From Piezodorus guildinii (Eukaryota > Arthropoda > Insecta > Hemiptera > Pentatomidae), in the NCBI GenBank assembly GCA_023052935.1, contig CM041298.1, positions 18,583,371 to 18,647,370 of the forward strand: DNA of 64,000 nucleotides. The letters are read 5' to 3'. Positions 43,468 to 54,343 of this stretch are shown one piece after another; the stretch's first letter is position 1, and every line of letters begins with the position of its first letter. The notes beneath the pieces are model-generated. The model saw only the letters and a list, made by a program, of their open reading frames with translations, did not search any database and was not told the DNA's origin. The position numbers and the translations under genes are program-made.

Positions 43468-44737
43468 ATGGCTAGTGCGCAGGCAGGCCCCAGCCAGATG
43501 GATACCACCCCGCCGCCAGCGAGAGGCTCGAAGAGGGCCCTCAGCGAGGAGGAATTCATCGAGGTGGCAAAGCGATATGCTTTGAAACCTCGCCCTGTCG
43601 CCAATCCACCCCCGGTGGCGACCTTAAACCGCTTTGAGGCGATAGCGCCTACTCCAGAGACCGAGGATGCGGCTCCCCCGGCTGCAGTCCCGTCGACATC
43701 AGCCTCCCCGGCTACCACACCAAAGAAGAAGCTGCCGCCGCCGATCATTATCGTGCCGCCAGTATCAGTCACCTCACTGAAGATGGTCCTAGACGAAATC
43801 GGTATTACCGATTTCAAAACCAACTCTTCGGTGCGGGAAACAAGACTGTACCTTACGACGGAAGCAGAGCACAGCCATGCTGTGAAACTGCTTCGCCAGA
43901 ACCCCACTGTGCAATTCCACTCGTATGCACCGCGGGGAACGAAGCGATCAAAAAAGTTTGTCCTCACGGGGTTCGATCTTGATCACCCCATCCATGAGAT
44001 CCAGGAGGAACTCAAGGAGAGGCTTACTGGATTTAGGCTAGCCAGGAGGCTAACCAGAAGGAACGAGAGCGGGGTCCCGTACGACGTCGACGGGATCCAA
44101 ATCATCACGGACCCCTCGGTTAAAATCGAGGACATCAAAGCCCTCCGCAGCATTGCGAGGGTAATCATCAGGGTCTACCCCTTCAAGGAGGATGGGACCC
44201 CCGCCCAATGCCACAACTGCCAGCAATACGGGCACATAATGAAGTATTGCGGGCGGTTCGTTGCTTGCCGATGGTGTGGAGAGACCCACGCCAGTGCCGA
44301 GTGTCCTCGCCCACCAGCTCCCAAGTGCGTCAACTGCGGAGGTGCACACCCTGCTGCTTCAAAGGAGTGCCCTAGGAGACAGGAGCTGATAAAGAGGAGG
44401 AAGATCGCAGCCGCCACCACAACAGCAGCCGCCACCACAGCCGCAGCAGCCCCTTCAAGGAAGCCCAGCAGACAGGCCCAGCCGGACCTGTCCTACTCGC
44501 AGCTCATTGGAGGGACCACAGCGCAGGCGCGCCAGGACTTTCCCCCACCACCACCACCTGCTGAAGCCGGGCCCAATCACAGGCGCCCCTCTGCCACCAC
44601 CAACGGACCTGAGTGGTATATTAGCAAAGGTCCTGAAGGATAACGCCGCACTCAACGAGAGGGTCACTAACATGATGCTCTCGATGACACGGATCACCGA
44701 GATGTTGATGAAGCTGATCGCCAAGCACTATGACTGA
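43468..44737 (+). CDS. Jockey ORF1: gag-like zinc-knuckle protein (JocB), frameshifted
   Basis: The start is the ATG at 43468 (MASAQAGPSQMDTTPPP). In order: an Ala/Pro-rich N-terminus, a PRE_C2HC-like region around 'VLTGFDLDHPIHEIQEELKERL...VYPFKEDG', three CCHC knuckles (CHNCQQYGH-C, CRWCGETH-C, CVNCGGAH-C), a Lys/Arg patch and a Pro-rich linker. The first frame then runs into a stop at 44643. The family-like C-terminus (PPPTDLSGILAKVLKDNAAL...KLIAKHYD) is in the +1 frame and ends at 44737. One extra base in the C-rich tract near 44540-44600 explains this; without it the protein would be ~422 residues. The stop overlaps the ORF2 start by 8 nt (ATGACTGA). Confidence 0.88.
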
Positions 44738-47405
44738 GCACCTGGTGGTCAACTACAACATCCGAGGCCTACGTCAGAAGCAGGCTGAAGTCGAACTCCT
44801 CCTACAGCAGCACCGGCCTTCGGTGGTGGCGCTGACGGACACCATGCTCCCCACCTCGGACAGGCTGTACATCCGGGGGTACACCGCGTACCGGGAGGTG
44901 TGTGACCCAGGGACTGAGGAGAGTGTCGTCGTCTTGGTCAGACGTGATGTACCTTCACGATTGATACCCAACCCAGTGGCTTCAACCAAGGGTACTCACA
45001 TAGTCACAGTCGATGTTCACCTGAAACATCGTTTCACTTTCTGCTGTGTCTATAAGAGGCCCCATGCAATAACAACATGCATGAAGCAATTGCTGCAGCA
45101 CGCCCAGGGTAGGAGTCGGTTTGTCGTCCTTGGGGACTTCAACGCCCGACACACTGCCTGGCTGTGTAGCAGTAATAACACGGTGGGTACGTACATCACC
45201 AAGACCAGGCTGACAGTCTTCCACCCTGGAGTGCACACCTTCAGGCATGCGGCCCGTCCTGGCTGGACATCTACGCTGGACCTACTCCTGACCAGGGATC
45301 AGCACACCGTCACGGGGTGCCACGCACTCCCGTACGGACCGTCTGATCACCGGCCTGTGATTTACACCTTTGAGGGAACGCCAGCCACACCCCTGGCGAG
45401 CAAGTACCTCTTTCACAAGGCCGACTGGAAGGGCTATAGGGCTAGTGTAGATAATACACTATCCAAAATACAGCCTCTGAGAAGTGAAGCCGAGATGGAG
45501 AGCGCGGTGGCCGCCATCACCACTACCATCCAGAAGTCAGCGAACCAAAACATCCCTAGGTTCACCCCTCAGCCGAACGCTCTCAGAAAGCCTCCGAGAC
45601 ACATCCTCGCCTTGGTGGCCCAAAGGAACAACCTTAGGAACGTCTTCTACCGCACGGGTGACTATGGCTTGAAGCCGGCCATCAATGCGATGACCCGGCA
45701 GATAGTCAGCCTCATGCGTGCCTGGAAGACCGCCCTTTGGCACGAACAGCTCCTGAGGACCCATGACGACCAGAAGCAATTCTGGAGACTCATAAGGACT
45801 CACGTCGCCAAGAAGAGGACAGTGTTTCTGACTTCTGGGAGCGATCTGCTGACGCCGGTCGAACAGGCTGAACTTCTGGCGACCGACTATGCAGCGAGGG
45901 AAGGGGATCGTGTGAGAAACGCTCCCGGACCTCCAGAAGGGAGACTTCCGTCCCCTAATGAGAGGCCCATCCACTTCACCTTCAACCAGCTTGAGTCGGT
46001 GCTACGACGCACTAAGGGCAACAAGTCCTCTGGGCAAGACGATATTCCGTATGTGCTGTTGAAGATGCTCCCTAGGAGGGGTAAAGCCTTCTTACTGAAC
46101 ATCTTTAATTCGTGCGTCCGGCTATCGTACTTTCCTAAGGCTTGGAAAGAAGCGATCGTAGTGCCGCTACTCAAGCCGGGGAAGAGTGGAGATTCCCCGG
46201 AGCATTATCGCCCGATCAGTCTTCTCTCGCACATGAGTAAGATCCTGGAAAGGCTGATACACCACCACCTGATGATGCACTGTACGGAGGAGAGCATCAT
46301 CCCACCGGAGCAGACCGGTTTCCAACGAGGGGTCGCCTGCGAACACCACCTCGCTAAGCTGCAGGGCCACACCATGGAGAGGATGCGGAAGAATAACGAC
46401 GCCACAGCACTCATCTCCCTGGATTGCACACAGGCCTTTGACTGCGTGTCACACACTCTGTTGCTCCGCCGCCTGGAGGAGTTCAGGTTCCCCGCCCCCC
46501 TATGCCGATTGATCCGAAGCTATCTTAGCGGAAGAACTTTCGTCGTACGGGTCGGCGGAGACCTGTCGATTCCACGCGATACCATCTGCGGGGTACCTCA
46601 AGGGTCTGTATTGGGGCCACTTCTGTTTGTCGTTTTCACGGCACCAGTGGTCTCAATGAAGCATCCGGGGGCGACAGTAGCTGCCTACGCTGACGACATC
46701 GCGATCTATGCCACCAGTATGAGCGCCAGGACAGCACGAGACCAAGCACAGAAAGCAGCCAACGTCATCGTTGGGGAGTTGAAGGAAATCGGCATCAGGG
46801 TCAACCCAGCCAAGACGGACGCCATCATCATGTCCTTTCAAAAGGGCAAGAAGAAGTTACCCACCGAGTTCGTGATAGACGGTGTAAAACTGCCTCTCTC
46901 GAACTCGATAATCTACCTGGGTGTCACCCTGGACCGTCACCTGACACTCTCGAGCCATGTACGTCAGAGAATCAAGCTGGCCCGTAACAAGACCCACCGG
47001 CTGTACCATCTTCTGGTCTCGCCGCAGCTCTCGCTGCGACTGAAGCTCCAGATATATAAGGCAGTCATCAGACCAACGTTACTCCATGGTGCGCCCCTGC
47101 TACGCCACCTCTACAAGACCACACTCAACCGACTGCAGAGCTACCAAAACTCCGTCATCAGGAGGATAGCTAGAGGAACCACGCTCCAGCGGGCGAGAAA
47201 TGCCACCCTCCACGAGGAACTCCAACTACCCTCGGTGCCTGAGTTCATAAGCCGGAGGCACGTCAAGTTCTTTGACGGGCTGAAGGCTTGTGCGAACCCT
47301 CTCTTCAGGGACGTTGTTCCACCACCTGCACCTGGTAGGTGGCAAGGCTCTCTCCCCCTGGTCGACGTGGTCGCCCTGGGAAGGGGTTTGGACTCTGCAG
47401 TCTGA
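44730..47405 (+). CDS. Jockey ORF2: endonuclease-reverse transcriptase (JocB)
   Basis: This 891-residue protein is open from end to end. Endonuclease domain (about 1-215): N10 (NYNIRGL), D136/N138 (GDFNA), D184 (STLDLLL) and D206-H207 (PSDHRPV). Position 37 is Asp (ALTDTML) where JocA and most relatives have Glu. RT domain (about 465-735): RPISLLSHMSK, AFDCVSH, GVPQGSVLGP and catalytic YADD at 653-656. The C-terminus is shorter and different from JocA and has no RNase H. The start overlaps the gag stop (ATGACTGA), fitting coupled translation. Likely functional apart from the unexplained E-to-D change. Confidence 0.95.
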   Translation: MTEHLVVNYNIRGLRQKQAEVELLLQQHRPSVVALTDTMLPTSDRLYIRGYTAYREVCDPGTEESVVVLVRRDVPSRLIPNPVASTKGTHIVTVDVHLKHRFTFCCVYKRPHAITTCMKQLLQHAQGRSRFVVLGDFNARHTAWLCSSNNTVGTYITKTRLTVFHPGVHTFRHAARPGWTSTLDLLLTRDQHTVTGCHALPYGPSDHRPVIYTFEGTPATPLASKYLFHKADWKGYRASVDNTLSKIQPLRSEAEMESAVAAITTTIQKSANQNIPRFTPQPNALRKPPRHILALVAQRNNLRNVFYRTGDYGLKPAINAMTRQIVSLMRAWKTALWHEQLLRTHDDQKQFWRLIRTHVAKKRTVFLTSGSDLLTPVEQAELLATDYAAREGDRVRNAPGPPEGRLPSPNERPIHFTFNQLESVLRRTKGNKSSGQDDIPYVLLKMLPRRGKAFLLNIFNSCVRLSYFPKAWKEAIVVPLLKPGKSGDSPEHYRPISLLSHMSKILERLIHHHLMMHCTEESIIPPEQTGFQRGVACEHHLAKLQGHTMERMRKNNDATALISLDCTQAFDCVSHTLLLRRLEEFRFPAPLCRLIRSYLSGRTFVVRVGGDLSIPRDTICGVPQGSVLGPLLFVVFTAPVVSMKHPGATVAAYADDIAIYATSMSARTARDQAQKAANVIVGELKEIGIRVNPAKTDAIIMSFQKGKKKLPTEFVIDGVKLPLSNSIIYLGVTLDRHLTLSSHVRQRIKLARNKTHRLYHLLVSPQLSLRLKLQIYKAVIRPTLLHGAPLLRHLYKTTLNRLQSYQNSVIRRIARGTTLQRARNATLHEELQLPSVPEFISRRHVKFFDGLKACANPLFRDVVPPPAPGRWQGSLPLVDVVALGRGLDSAV

Positions 47406-47649
47406 CCCGTATAGTATAGTTATAAACCCCAACGAAATGGTCCCTCCCCATTTCATAATGTAAATAAAGGCACAAAGCCACCTATTCCTCAAGCGCATAC
47501 CGCGCACAATGTAAATATATTATATAGAACTTTAAAATGCCTCAGGGCAAAACAAAGATCCCTAATACCCGTAGTATGTAGTTAGATTTAAGATTTAGTA
47601 TATACTTGTAAATGTAAACTTATTTAATAAATAAATGATGGAGGGTTGG

Positions 47650-47729
<80 letters not shown>

Positions 47730-48489
47730 GGGTCAAGCAGTCTTGATCTTGCTCAAGTGAATGTATCAGTGAACAGTGACATTAAACAACTCGTGACAGT
47801 GTAGTGAAACTGTGTGTCAGTACTGTGATAACCGGTCGGTGGGAAATTAGAAGACTGTAGTTTATATATAATTTATAGTTGTAAGTTTTAGAATAAGTCT
47901 AGCCGATTGTATAAATATACGTAAGTAGTTTATTTGTTAGGAATACCTGATTTTATATGTATACTGTTCAGTAGTTAAGCTAGTAATTCAATTATTATTG
48001 TAACTATATACTATATTAGTAATCTTTTGTATTTGTACATTCTGTATTTAATAAATATTTGTAATTTGTAAACTGGAGTAGTTCATTTTTCACACCCCGT
48101 AGCCCGTAACAATATCAATGCTAATAACATGATGTTCCAATTTTTTTTTAATCTATAAAATTAAAGGTACTTTAGAGGAAGAAGATTTAAACTATAGCCT
48201 AGATTTTAACTTCAATCAGAACGAAACCTACACCGTATTAAAGGCTATTAAATTTAACTTCGTTACAGTGAGATTAATCAAAATCTTTAAAGCCTTCTTC
48301 GGGAAAGTGGTAAAAGTCGCCGAGGAGTTACCACACACAGACCTTTTGGCGGGACTTGGTTATTTGGACTCACGGGACCCTAAAACGTGTATTTCCTTCA
48401 AAAAATAAAATTCGAAAATTTTCACGAAGGCAATACTTTTCCTTACTAAATTCAATATTTCATATATAGGAAAGATAAAGTAAAAATCA

Positions 48490-49015
48490 ACTAATTGTAA
48501 TATGCAAAAGATAATTTCAACAAAAAATGTATTTTGACGATCATAGCCTTGTTGGGAACTGTAAAATTATGATTAATAAAAAAGGTTCTAAAAAAAGATA
48601 CATTTTCATTTCGTGGAAAACTAATCCAAAAATAAATGCAACCTCGACTAGAGATAAAAATTTATAATTTTTTCATTCTACCCCCTTTTTAACCTGCTTT
48701 TTCATATAATAAAGTATACAAAAAGTATTAGGGAAAATTATTTCTGAGAAGAGGAGTCAACAAGTTACTCGGAATAAAAGCCGCATTAAAGTACTTGTTT
48801 CAAATATAGTTAAAATATAAATTCTTTGAATAATTTATGGAATGGTTTAAACGTATTTGTAGAAAGGATAAATTTTATAACTTTTAGTTAAAATTTAACT
48901 AAATTAAAATATAAATTTCTTCCTGAATGAAAAAAACAAAAACAATTATCATAGATTCATTTATCTGTTTATCTACTGCTTTCCGAATCAGGAGTTGGGC
49001 TTGTTGACGGACTAA
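48490..49015. other. AT-rich sequence, nothing recognised
   Basis: Between two HINE nests. No family or coding frame recognised. Confidence 0.45.
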
Positions 49016-49140
49016 ACTGTAGAAATATATACTAAGAAAAAACTATTGCATTCGTGAACATTTTCGTCTTAAGGTGTCCTAGAGTCCAAAAGACAAAGTC
49101 CCGCAAAAAGTTTTTGTGAGTGGGAAGTCTAGCACAAAAC

Positions 49141-50119
49141 TTTTTTTTAATATTTTTATTGAAATTTACAACTGTATTTTGTAATACAACAAGTAAATAT
49201 GTTAATAATGATAAAATACATGAAAAAAACGCGAAGAGAAAATGCCCATTGGCATCACTCCACTAAGTAACTAAACTAGAAGGTCTCGAGGCCATCTTCT
49301 TTTCAGGCGCCTCGTAGGATTGTCAGGAATTGAAGAGGAAGCAAGAATTAAACTAGAGGATTAGAGTGGGAGTGGAGTTTGTCATGGAAGGATTGATACT
49401 TGGTTCGGGCCAAATCAGCAACATATGGGATGTTAAGATCTTTATGGATGAGTTTATTTGTGACGAAGTAAGGAGCATTGAGGATTTTTCGCAGGATTTT
49501 GGATTGTAAGGATTGAATACGGGAAGAATTTGATGCTTTCGTAGAGCCCCAAAGCTCAACTCCGTAAGTCCAGATAGGCCTTATGATGGTGATATAGATG
49601 AGACTTTTGTAGATAAGTGGAAGGCTTTTGTCCAGTAAGTGTTGTAGTAAGCGAAAGCGACGGGCAGTTTCTTGTCGTTTCAGTCGTGTGTGGGGATTCC
49701 ATGTTAGACGTTTGTCAAGTAGTAGTCCTAGGTAGCGGATCTGTTCAACTGGAACAAGCGGAATATTATTAAAGGAAACTGTAGGGCAGGATGTCATAGG
49801 TTTACGACGAAGGGTAAAGGTAATTTGGTGGGATTTGTTGGAATTGATTTTGATTCTCCAATTCTGACACCATATCTCAAGCTCTCTGATATGGGATTGA
49901 AGAGTTTGAGAGGCAATAGTAGGATCGTTATTGACTGATAACACACAAGTGTCATCAGCATAGGTAGAAAGGAAAGTGTTGGGATGGGTTGGGATATCAG
50001 CTGTATAGACTGTGTAGAGGATGGGTCCAAGGATATTACCTTGAGGGACACCAGCAGACTGAGTAAAAAGGAATGAATAGGAACTATTGTGGTTTATTTT
50101 GAAGGATCTTCCAGAGAGG
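49141..50119 (-). pseudogene. 5'-truncated Jockey LINE (JocC family)
   Basis: Flanked by AGCACAAAAC (49131-49140 and 50120-50129). The frame 50124-49348 covers the RT from just before GVPQGN through YADD to the C-terminal region ('YLGLLLDKRLTWNPHTRLKRQETARRFRLLQHLLDKSLPLIYKSLIYITIIRPIWTYGVELWGSTK...'). A premature stop after 'SNPLV' removes the last ~25 residues. The poly(A) tail is reduced to T9 at 49141. It is the best-preserved JocC copy here. Confidence 0.87.
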
Positions 50120-50594
50120 AGCACAAAACTAAAAGTTTATATTTAATGCTATTATAAGCCAATATGTTACAGCAAATTTTTCATAAAAACCAGCAAACCA
50201 GAAAAGCCAGTTTTAACTATGCATTTTGCACCCAGATTTTTACGATTTTCCCAAAAACCACTTTGAATAAACTCGATATATCGATGTAAAATCTAGTGGG
50301 CTTTAATATCATTTAGGTTTTATTCTGATTAAAATATCCTAACAGAGCTTGAATCGGTTTTTTTTTATTTTCTTCAGTTAAAGTACCTTTAATTTATACA
50401 AGATGAACAAGTTTGATAACTAACCAAAGATTAAAAACGAAAAAATATTTATTTAGCTAATTTTTCTTCTTTTTATTTTTTTAAAATATAAAAATAGTAA
50501 TATAGAAGTATTACATACTGTTGGAAAACTGAGGACTTTACAAAAAATATACTAAATCACTTTTTTTCAAGCTTAACTTTGTTTTATAGTTTTT

Positions 50595-52133
50595 AAAAAT
50601 ATTTTATTGAAATTTACAACTGTATTTTATCATACAAGTAAATATGCTGGTCAATGATAAAATACAATAAAAAACTTGAAAAGAACTGACCATTGACAGC
50701 ACTCTAGTAGCAGTCATTCTAAACAAAAAGGTTTCCAGGCCATTATCTTTTCAGACGCCTCGGAGGGTTATCAGGGATCGAAGAGGAAGCGAGGATAGAA
50801 ACTAGTGGTTTGGAGTGAGAATAGAGTTTTTCATGGAAGGATTCATACCTTGTTCGGGCCGAAACAGTAACATAAGGTACATCAAGGTATTTGTGGATTA
50901 TTTTATTCGTGACAAAGTAAGAGGATTTTACGAAGGATTTTGGATTGAAAGGATTGGATTGGGATTAGATGGGTTGTTAATATCCCATAGCTCAATTCCG
51001 TAACTCCAGACAGGTCTTATAATAGTCATGTAGAAGAACCTTTTCTAGTTAAGAAGATGATTTGACCGTTTGTTGAAGTAGTCTTAAGTTTTTTGTCGTT
51101 TTAGTCTTGTATGTGGATTCCAAGTTAGACGTTTGCTAAAATGGAGACCTAGATATCTGAAATGTTCAACAGGGACTAGTTGATTGTTATTAAAGGGCAC
51201 TGTAGGGCAGGAAGTCATAGGTTTACGACTAAAGGTGATATGATGGGATTTGTTGGAATATATTTTTATTCTCCAGTTCTGACATCATACTTCTAGGTCT
51301 TTGATAATAATAATAATAATAATAATAAAAATAACTTTATTCTGGGACCATGTCCCTTAAGAATAACATTGTAGTACAGTAAGTTCAATATATACATGTC
51401 TGGCCGAGAGACAAAAAAAAAAAAAAAATATTTATAAATGTTAAAAAAAAAAAAATAAATAATAATAAAACCTACTTATATAGATATTTACAAAATATAT
51501 AGAATATAAACAAATGTAAAAAAATTGTTATAAAATAATACAGCTGAACTATTTCCATGTAAATAAAATAAATGAATTATTCCATAATTCTAGGATTTTG
51601 AAAAAAATCTGTCCTTCGTTAAAATTAGGATGTTGGATTAACAATTTTACCATTATTGTGCGTCTCTTTGGGATCCTAGAAGGTGGTGGAAAAGATGGGA
51701 TTTGAATGAGAGAAGGGAAGAGGCATGGCGAATATGATTAGGTAGGGAATTCCAGAGAGATGCAGAGCGGATATAAAAGGAATTATCAAATGATTTGGTT
51801 CTATGGGTAGGAATGTAAAAATCGGTATGGCGTGATCTGGTTTCCAGTGAGTGAATTGAGGATTTGAATTGAAGGATACTGTGAATGTATGGAGGATGTT
51901 GAGAATTATTTACTTGATAGAGGTATGTTCCGAGGGAATATTGTCTACGTATGGAAGGTAGGAGCCACTTCAATTCGCTGTATAAGTGGGTTATTGGCGA
52001 CCTCCTGAAGGCACCGAAGGTAAATCTTATATACATATTCATAATCTGCTTTGATGTGCGCTTGAAGAGTATGAGAGCAATAAATGGATCATTATGAACT
52101 GATAACACGCTGCATAGTCATCAGCATAGGTAG
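50595..52133 (-). pseudogene. Jockey LINE (JocC family) interrupted by a family L LINE
   Basis: 12-bp duplication TTTTATAGTTTT (50582-50593 and 52134-52145). The JocC C-terminal region is heavily decayed. The element is broken at 51305 and resumes at 52056 ('TLQAHIK', 'LSVHNDPF' region). Confidence 0.82.
51306..52048 (-). pseudogene. LINE 3' end with (ATT)n tail (family L, copy 2)
   Basis: CTTTGAT at 51299-51305 and 52049-52055 brackets it. The minus-strand frame 52108-51653 ends 'FYIRSASLWNSLPNHIRHASSLLSFKSHLFHHLL', like copy 1 at 35,000. The tail is AATAATAATAAT on the plus strand, and the 3' UTR block TATTCTGGGACCATGTCCC is shared with the other copies. Confidence 0.82.
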
Positions 52134-52206
52134 TTTTATAGTTTTAAATTTGATTTTAACATCAAGAGCTAAGTAAAAGTGGTATGTTGCTCGCCCCAGA
52201 TGATTT

Positions 52207-53069
52207 ATGTATAAAAACTAAAAATAAAATAAAATAAAATAAAGTTACAACTCAAATAATCAAGAATAAATAGAGGTCAGTAAAAAGGAAGACAAGAGAT
52301 AACAAGCTGAGTGTCAATGGTAAATTTTTATTGTGGTGACCTACAAAATATAATAGCTTCACAGTAGTCTTCGAAGGGCGTCCTGTCACTTAAGCCCTTT
52401 TCAGACAAATCGTAAAACTCAAAAGAAAATCACTCTATACAATATGCTGTCATACATAGCTGGCAGCGGGACAATACAATAATCTTCAATCTATATTTGG
52501 TCGAAATCTTATTGATTACATCAAGTATCATATCACAAGAGAGATTTACTTCCTAAGATATTGGCATAACCTAGTTTTAAATAAATCACAAGTTATAATT
52601 TCAATAAAAATGTAAATGATTACATAATAGTTTATTATTCATAAATAAAAATATTATGGTATAACAGTTAATAAATCTGTATATAGGCAATTAAGTAATA
52701 TAAATAATTCGATAGAAACTGACAAATCACCACTGCTAATTTCAAAACGCTGTATCTCTGCTAGTTCTTGAACGATTTCAAATTTTTGGTTACTATTTAT
52801 TTATTAATTAGGAGAAACTGATTTTTTTTTCATTCGCCGCAGTTTACTGATTTTAAAACTCTATACATATTTTTCCTATCTTATTTTTTTATTTTTTATT
52901 TTACATCATCAGCCTTTTACCACCAACAGGCTTAGGCCCAATTACAGGTGGTAAATCATACAAAAAAAAAATACATTACACTACAATAATTGAAAAAATA
53001 ATAATAATTGAAATTCCAACTAATTGGTAATGTTCTACATACCGGCTTAATTTATATAATGAAACAAAA

Positions 53070-53084
<15 letters not shown>
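52207..53084. other. AT-rich sequence, nothing recognised
   Basis: Moderately balanced composition at 52280-52560, but no coding frame or family recognised. Poly(A)-like runs precede the TA tract. Confidence 0.4.

Positions 53085-53148
<64 letters not shown>
53085..53148. repeat. (TA)n microsatellite
   Basis: Pure TA repeat following an A-run at 53066-53087. Confidence 0.95.
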
Positions 53149-53959
53149 CAAATATCATGATCTAACTAAAAAAAGAAATATATTTCAATTTTTTTTCCTT
53201 TTTTCTTTTCGGTTTTCTTGTTTATCGCGTTTTACTGATTCGAGAACTCTATAAACTGTTTTCTTTGTCTTAAAAAATAATTTAGCTATGGGCGTATTTA
53301 TGGATAAAATTTCAGTTTTTTTTTTCTTTTATCTTTTTTATAGTTAATTATTCGCGGTTTTTGGTTTACAAACACTAATATTTTTTTTCTCCATCTTCAA
53401 AAATAACTTAGTTATTATATTGAATAACTTTTAATCGCCCGGCATTTCAAAATTAACCGGCTGATATCAACGTGTAGATTTTAGGCTCATCGTTGCATAC
53501 CCTACTATTTTTGACGGGAATTTCTAAAAAATTGGTCCAGTAGTTCCAAAGAACGCCGCGGATGGCGGACGGCATACAAACGGATAAAATTCTTTATCCG
53601 GGTTCCATACAAATTGAATCGTAACCCCCTTAAATTTTGAGGGGGAGTAATGCTTTTTGGTCAATTACAAAGGTTCATTTTTGTGTATGTAAAATTAAAG
53701 TATGGAAATATTTTGATTTATAAAACAAATCGAAAAGAATAAAATTTACGGGCTTTAACATTTTCTTAAAACCCATTAAATGTTACATCGATTTATCAAG
53801 TATGGAACACACAGGGACATGCGAAAACGTTCATGGGGGATTTAGTCTTTTATAAATATTATAAATATTATTCGAAATTTTTCTTTTAATCTTTTCAAAG
53901 AGGTAAGGTTTAGTTTAATATTATTTTACAAGCATTCAGAATGATTTCAATTTCCTGTC
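53149..53959. other. AT-rich sequence with degenerate repeat
   Basis: 53440-53640 (ATTGGTCCAGTAGTTCCAAAG, GATGGCGGACGGCATACAAACGG) recalls the 3' portion of common insect interspersed repeats, but no boundaries can be set. The rest is T-rich. Confidence 0.35.
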
Positions 53960-54245
53960 TTTTTTTTTTTAACAGTATATGTTACTTTTGTTTTTATTAA
54001 CCTTATATTTATTTATTTTATACCTTATCTTATTCTTTTGTTTTCATGTTAACATACATTTGTTTATTTTGTTTGTACATTTTTATTAGTATTTATGTTT
54101 TAAGTTATTTTATTTGTTCATGTCATTAGTTTAATTCTACTTTTTTTCAATCATTTTGCTCGTAAGTCCACTTTTTATTTTTTGTAATATTATTCTGAAG
54201 GAACATGTCCCAAAATAAATTAGAAATTATTATAATTATTATTGT
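53960..54245 (+). repeat. LINE 3' UTR (family L, copy 3)
   Basis: ATATTATTCTGAAGGAACATGTCCCAAAATAAATTAGAAATTATTATAATTATTATTG matches the end of the copies at 35,700 and 51,310. No coding part is left. Confidence 0.65.
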
Positions 54246-54343
54246 AACAGCTGCTAAACAATAAATAAAATAGAGTTATCATTTTTTAAATTTATTTTTA
54301 ATTAATTAATTCTTTGAATTATTCTCTGAATCTCCCCTTTTTT

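Larger units (their letters stand above)
43255..47727 (+). mobile_element. Full-length Jockey LINE (JocB)
   Basis: Exact 11-bp duplication CTGGGTCAAGC at 43244-43254 and 47728-47738. 5' UTR 43255-43467, ORF1, ORF2, ~245 bp 3' UTR with AATAAA signals, then ~78 uninterrupted A (47650-47727). It is strikingly GC-rich (about 55%) against its AT-rich surroundings. Intact ends and long poly(A) mark a young insertion, later than the LTR and the HINE it sits in. Confidence 0.95.
43079..48111. mobile_element. Solo LTR interrupted by JocB
   Basis: Begins TGCTACGG and ends CCGTAACA (48111), with ATAT on both sides (43075-43078 and 48112-48115). Without JocB and one 11-bp duplicate it is ~550 bp, with an AATAAA-type signal near its end (~48050). 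TG...CA termini and a 4-bp duplication fit a gypsy-type LTR left by recombination. No internal region or partner LTR is seen, so a DNA element cannot be excluded. Confidence 0.6.
42746..48489 (+). mobile_element. HINE-like element, outer host of the 43-48 kb nest
   Basis: 5' part 42746-43078 (TCTGGTGCGCTCAACACACG start), then the solo LTR, then the 3' part 48112-48489 (CATGATGTTCC, AAAGGTACTTTAGAGG, GGGACCCTAAAACGTG). The terminal hairpin is decayed. Confidence 0.78.
49016..52206 (-). mobile_element. HINE-like element carrying two Jockey insertions
   Basis: Visible as AAGTCCCGCAAAAAG (49108), TATGTTACAGCAAATTTTTCAT (50164), ATATCGATGTAAAATCTAG (50278), TTTTAACATCAAGAGC and GCTCGCCCCAGA (52153-52200). 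Interrupted at 49141-50119 and 50595-52133. Confidence 0.75.

Noticed and set aside
43374..43967. 197-codon minus-strand frame antisense to JocB gag
   Set aside because: Shadow of the GC-rich gag frame. Composition follows the antisense codons and no domain is recognisable. Other long antisense frames over JocB and JocA were discarded for the same reason.
43079..48111. Complete LTR retrotransposon
   Set aside because: No gag-pol between two LTRs. The internal sequence is a Jockey LINE with its own target duplication, so only a solo LTR is supported.
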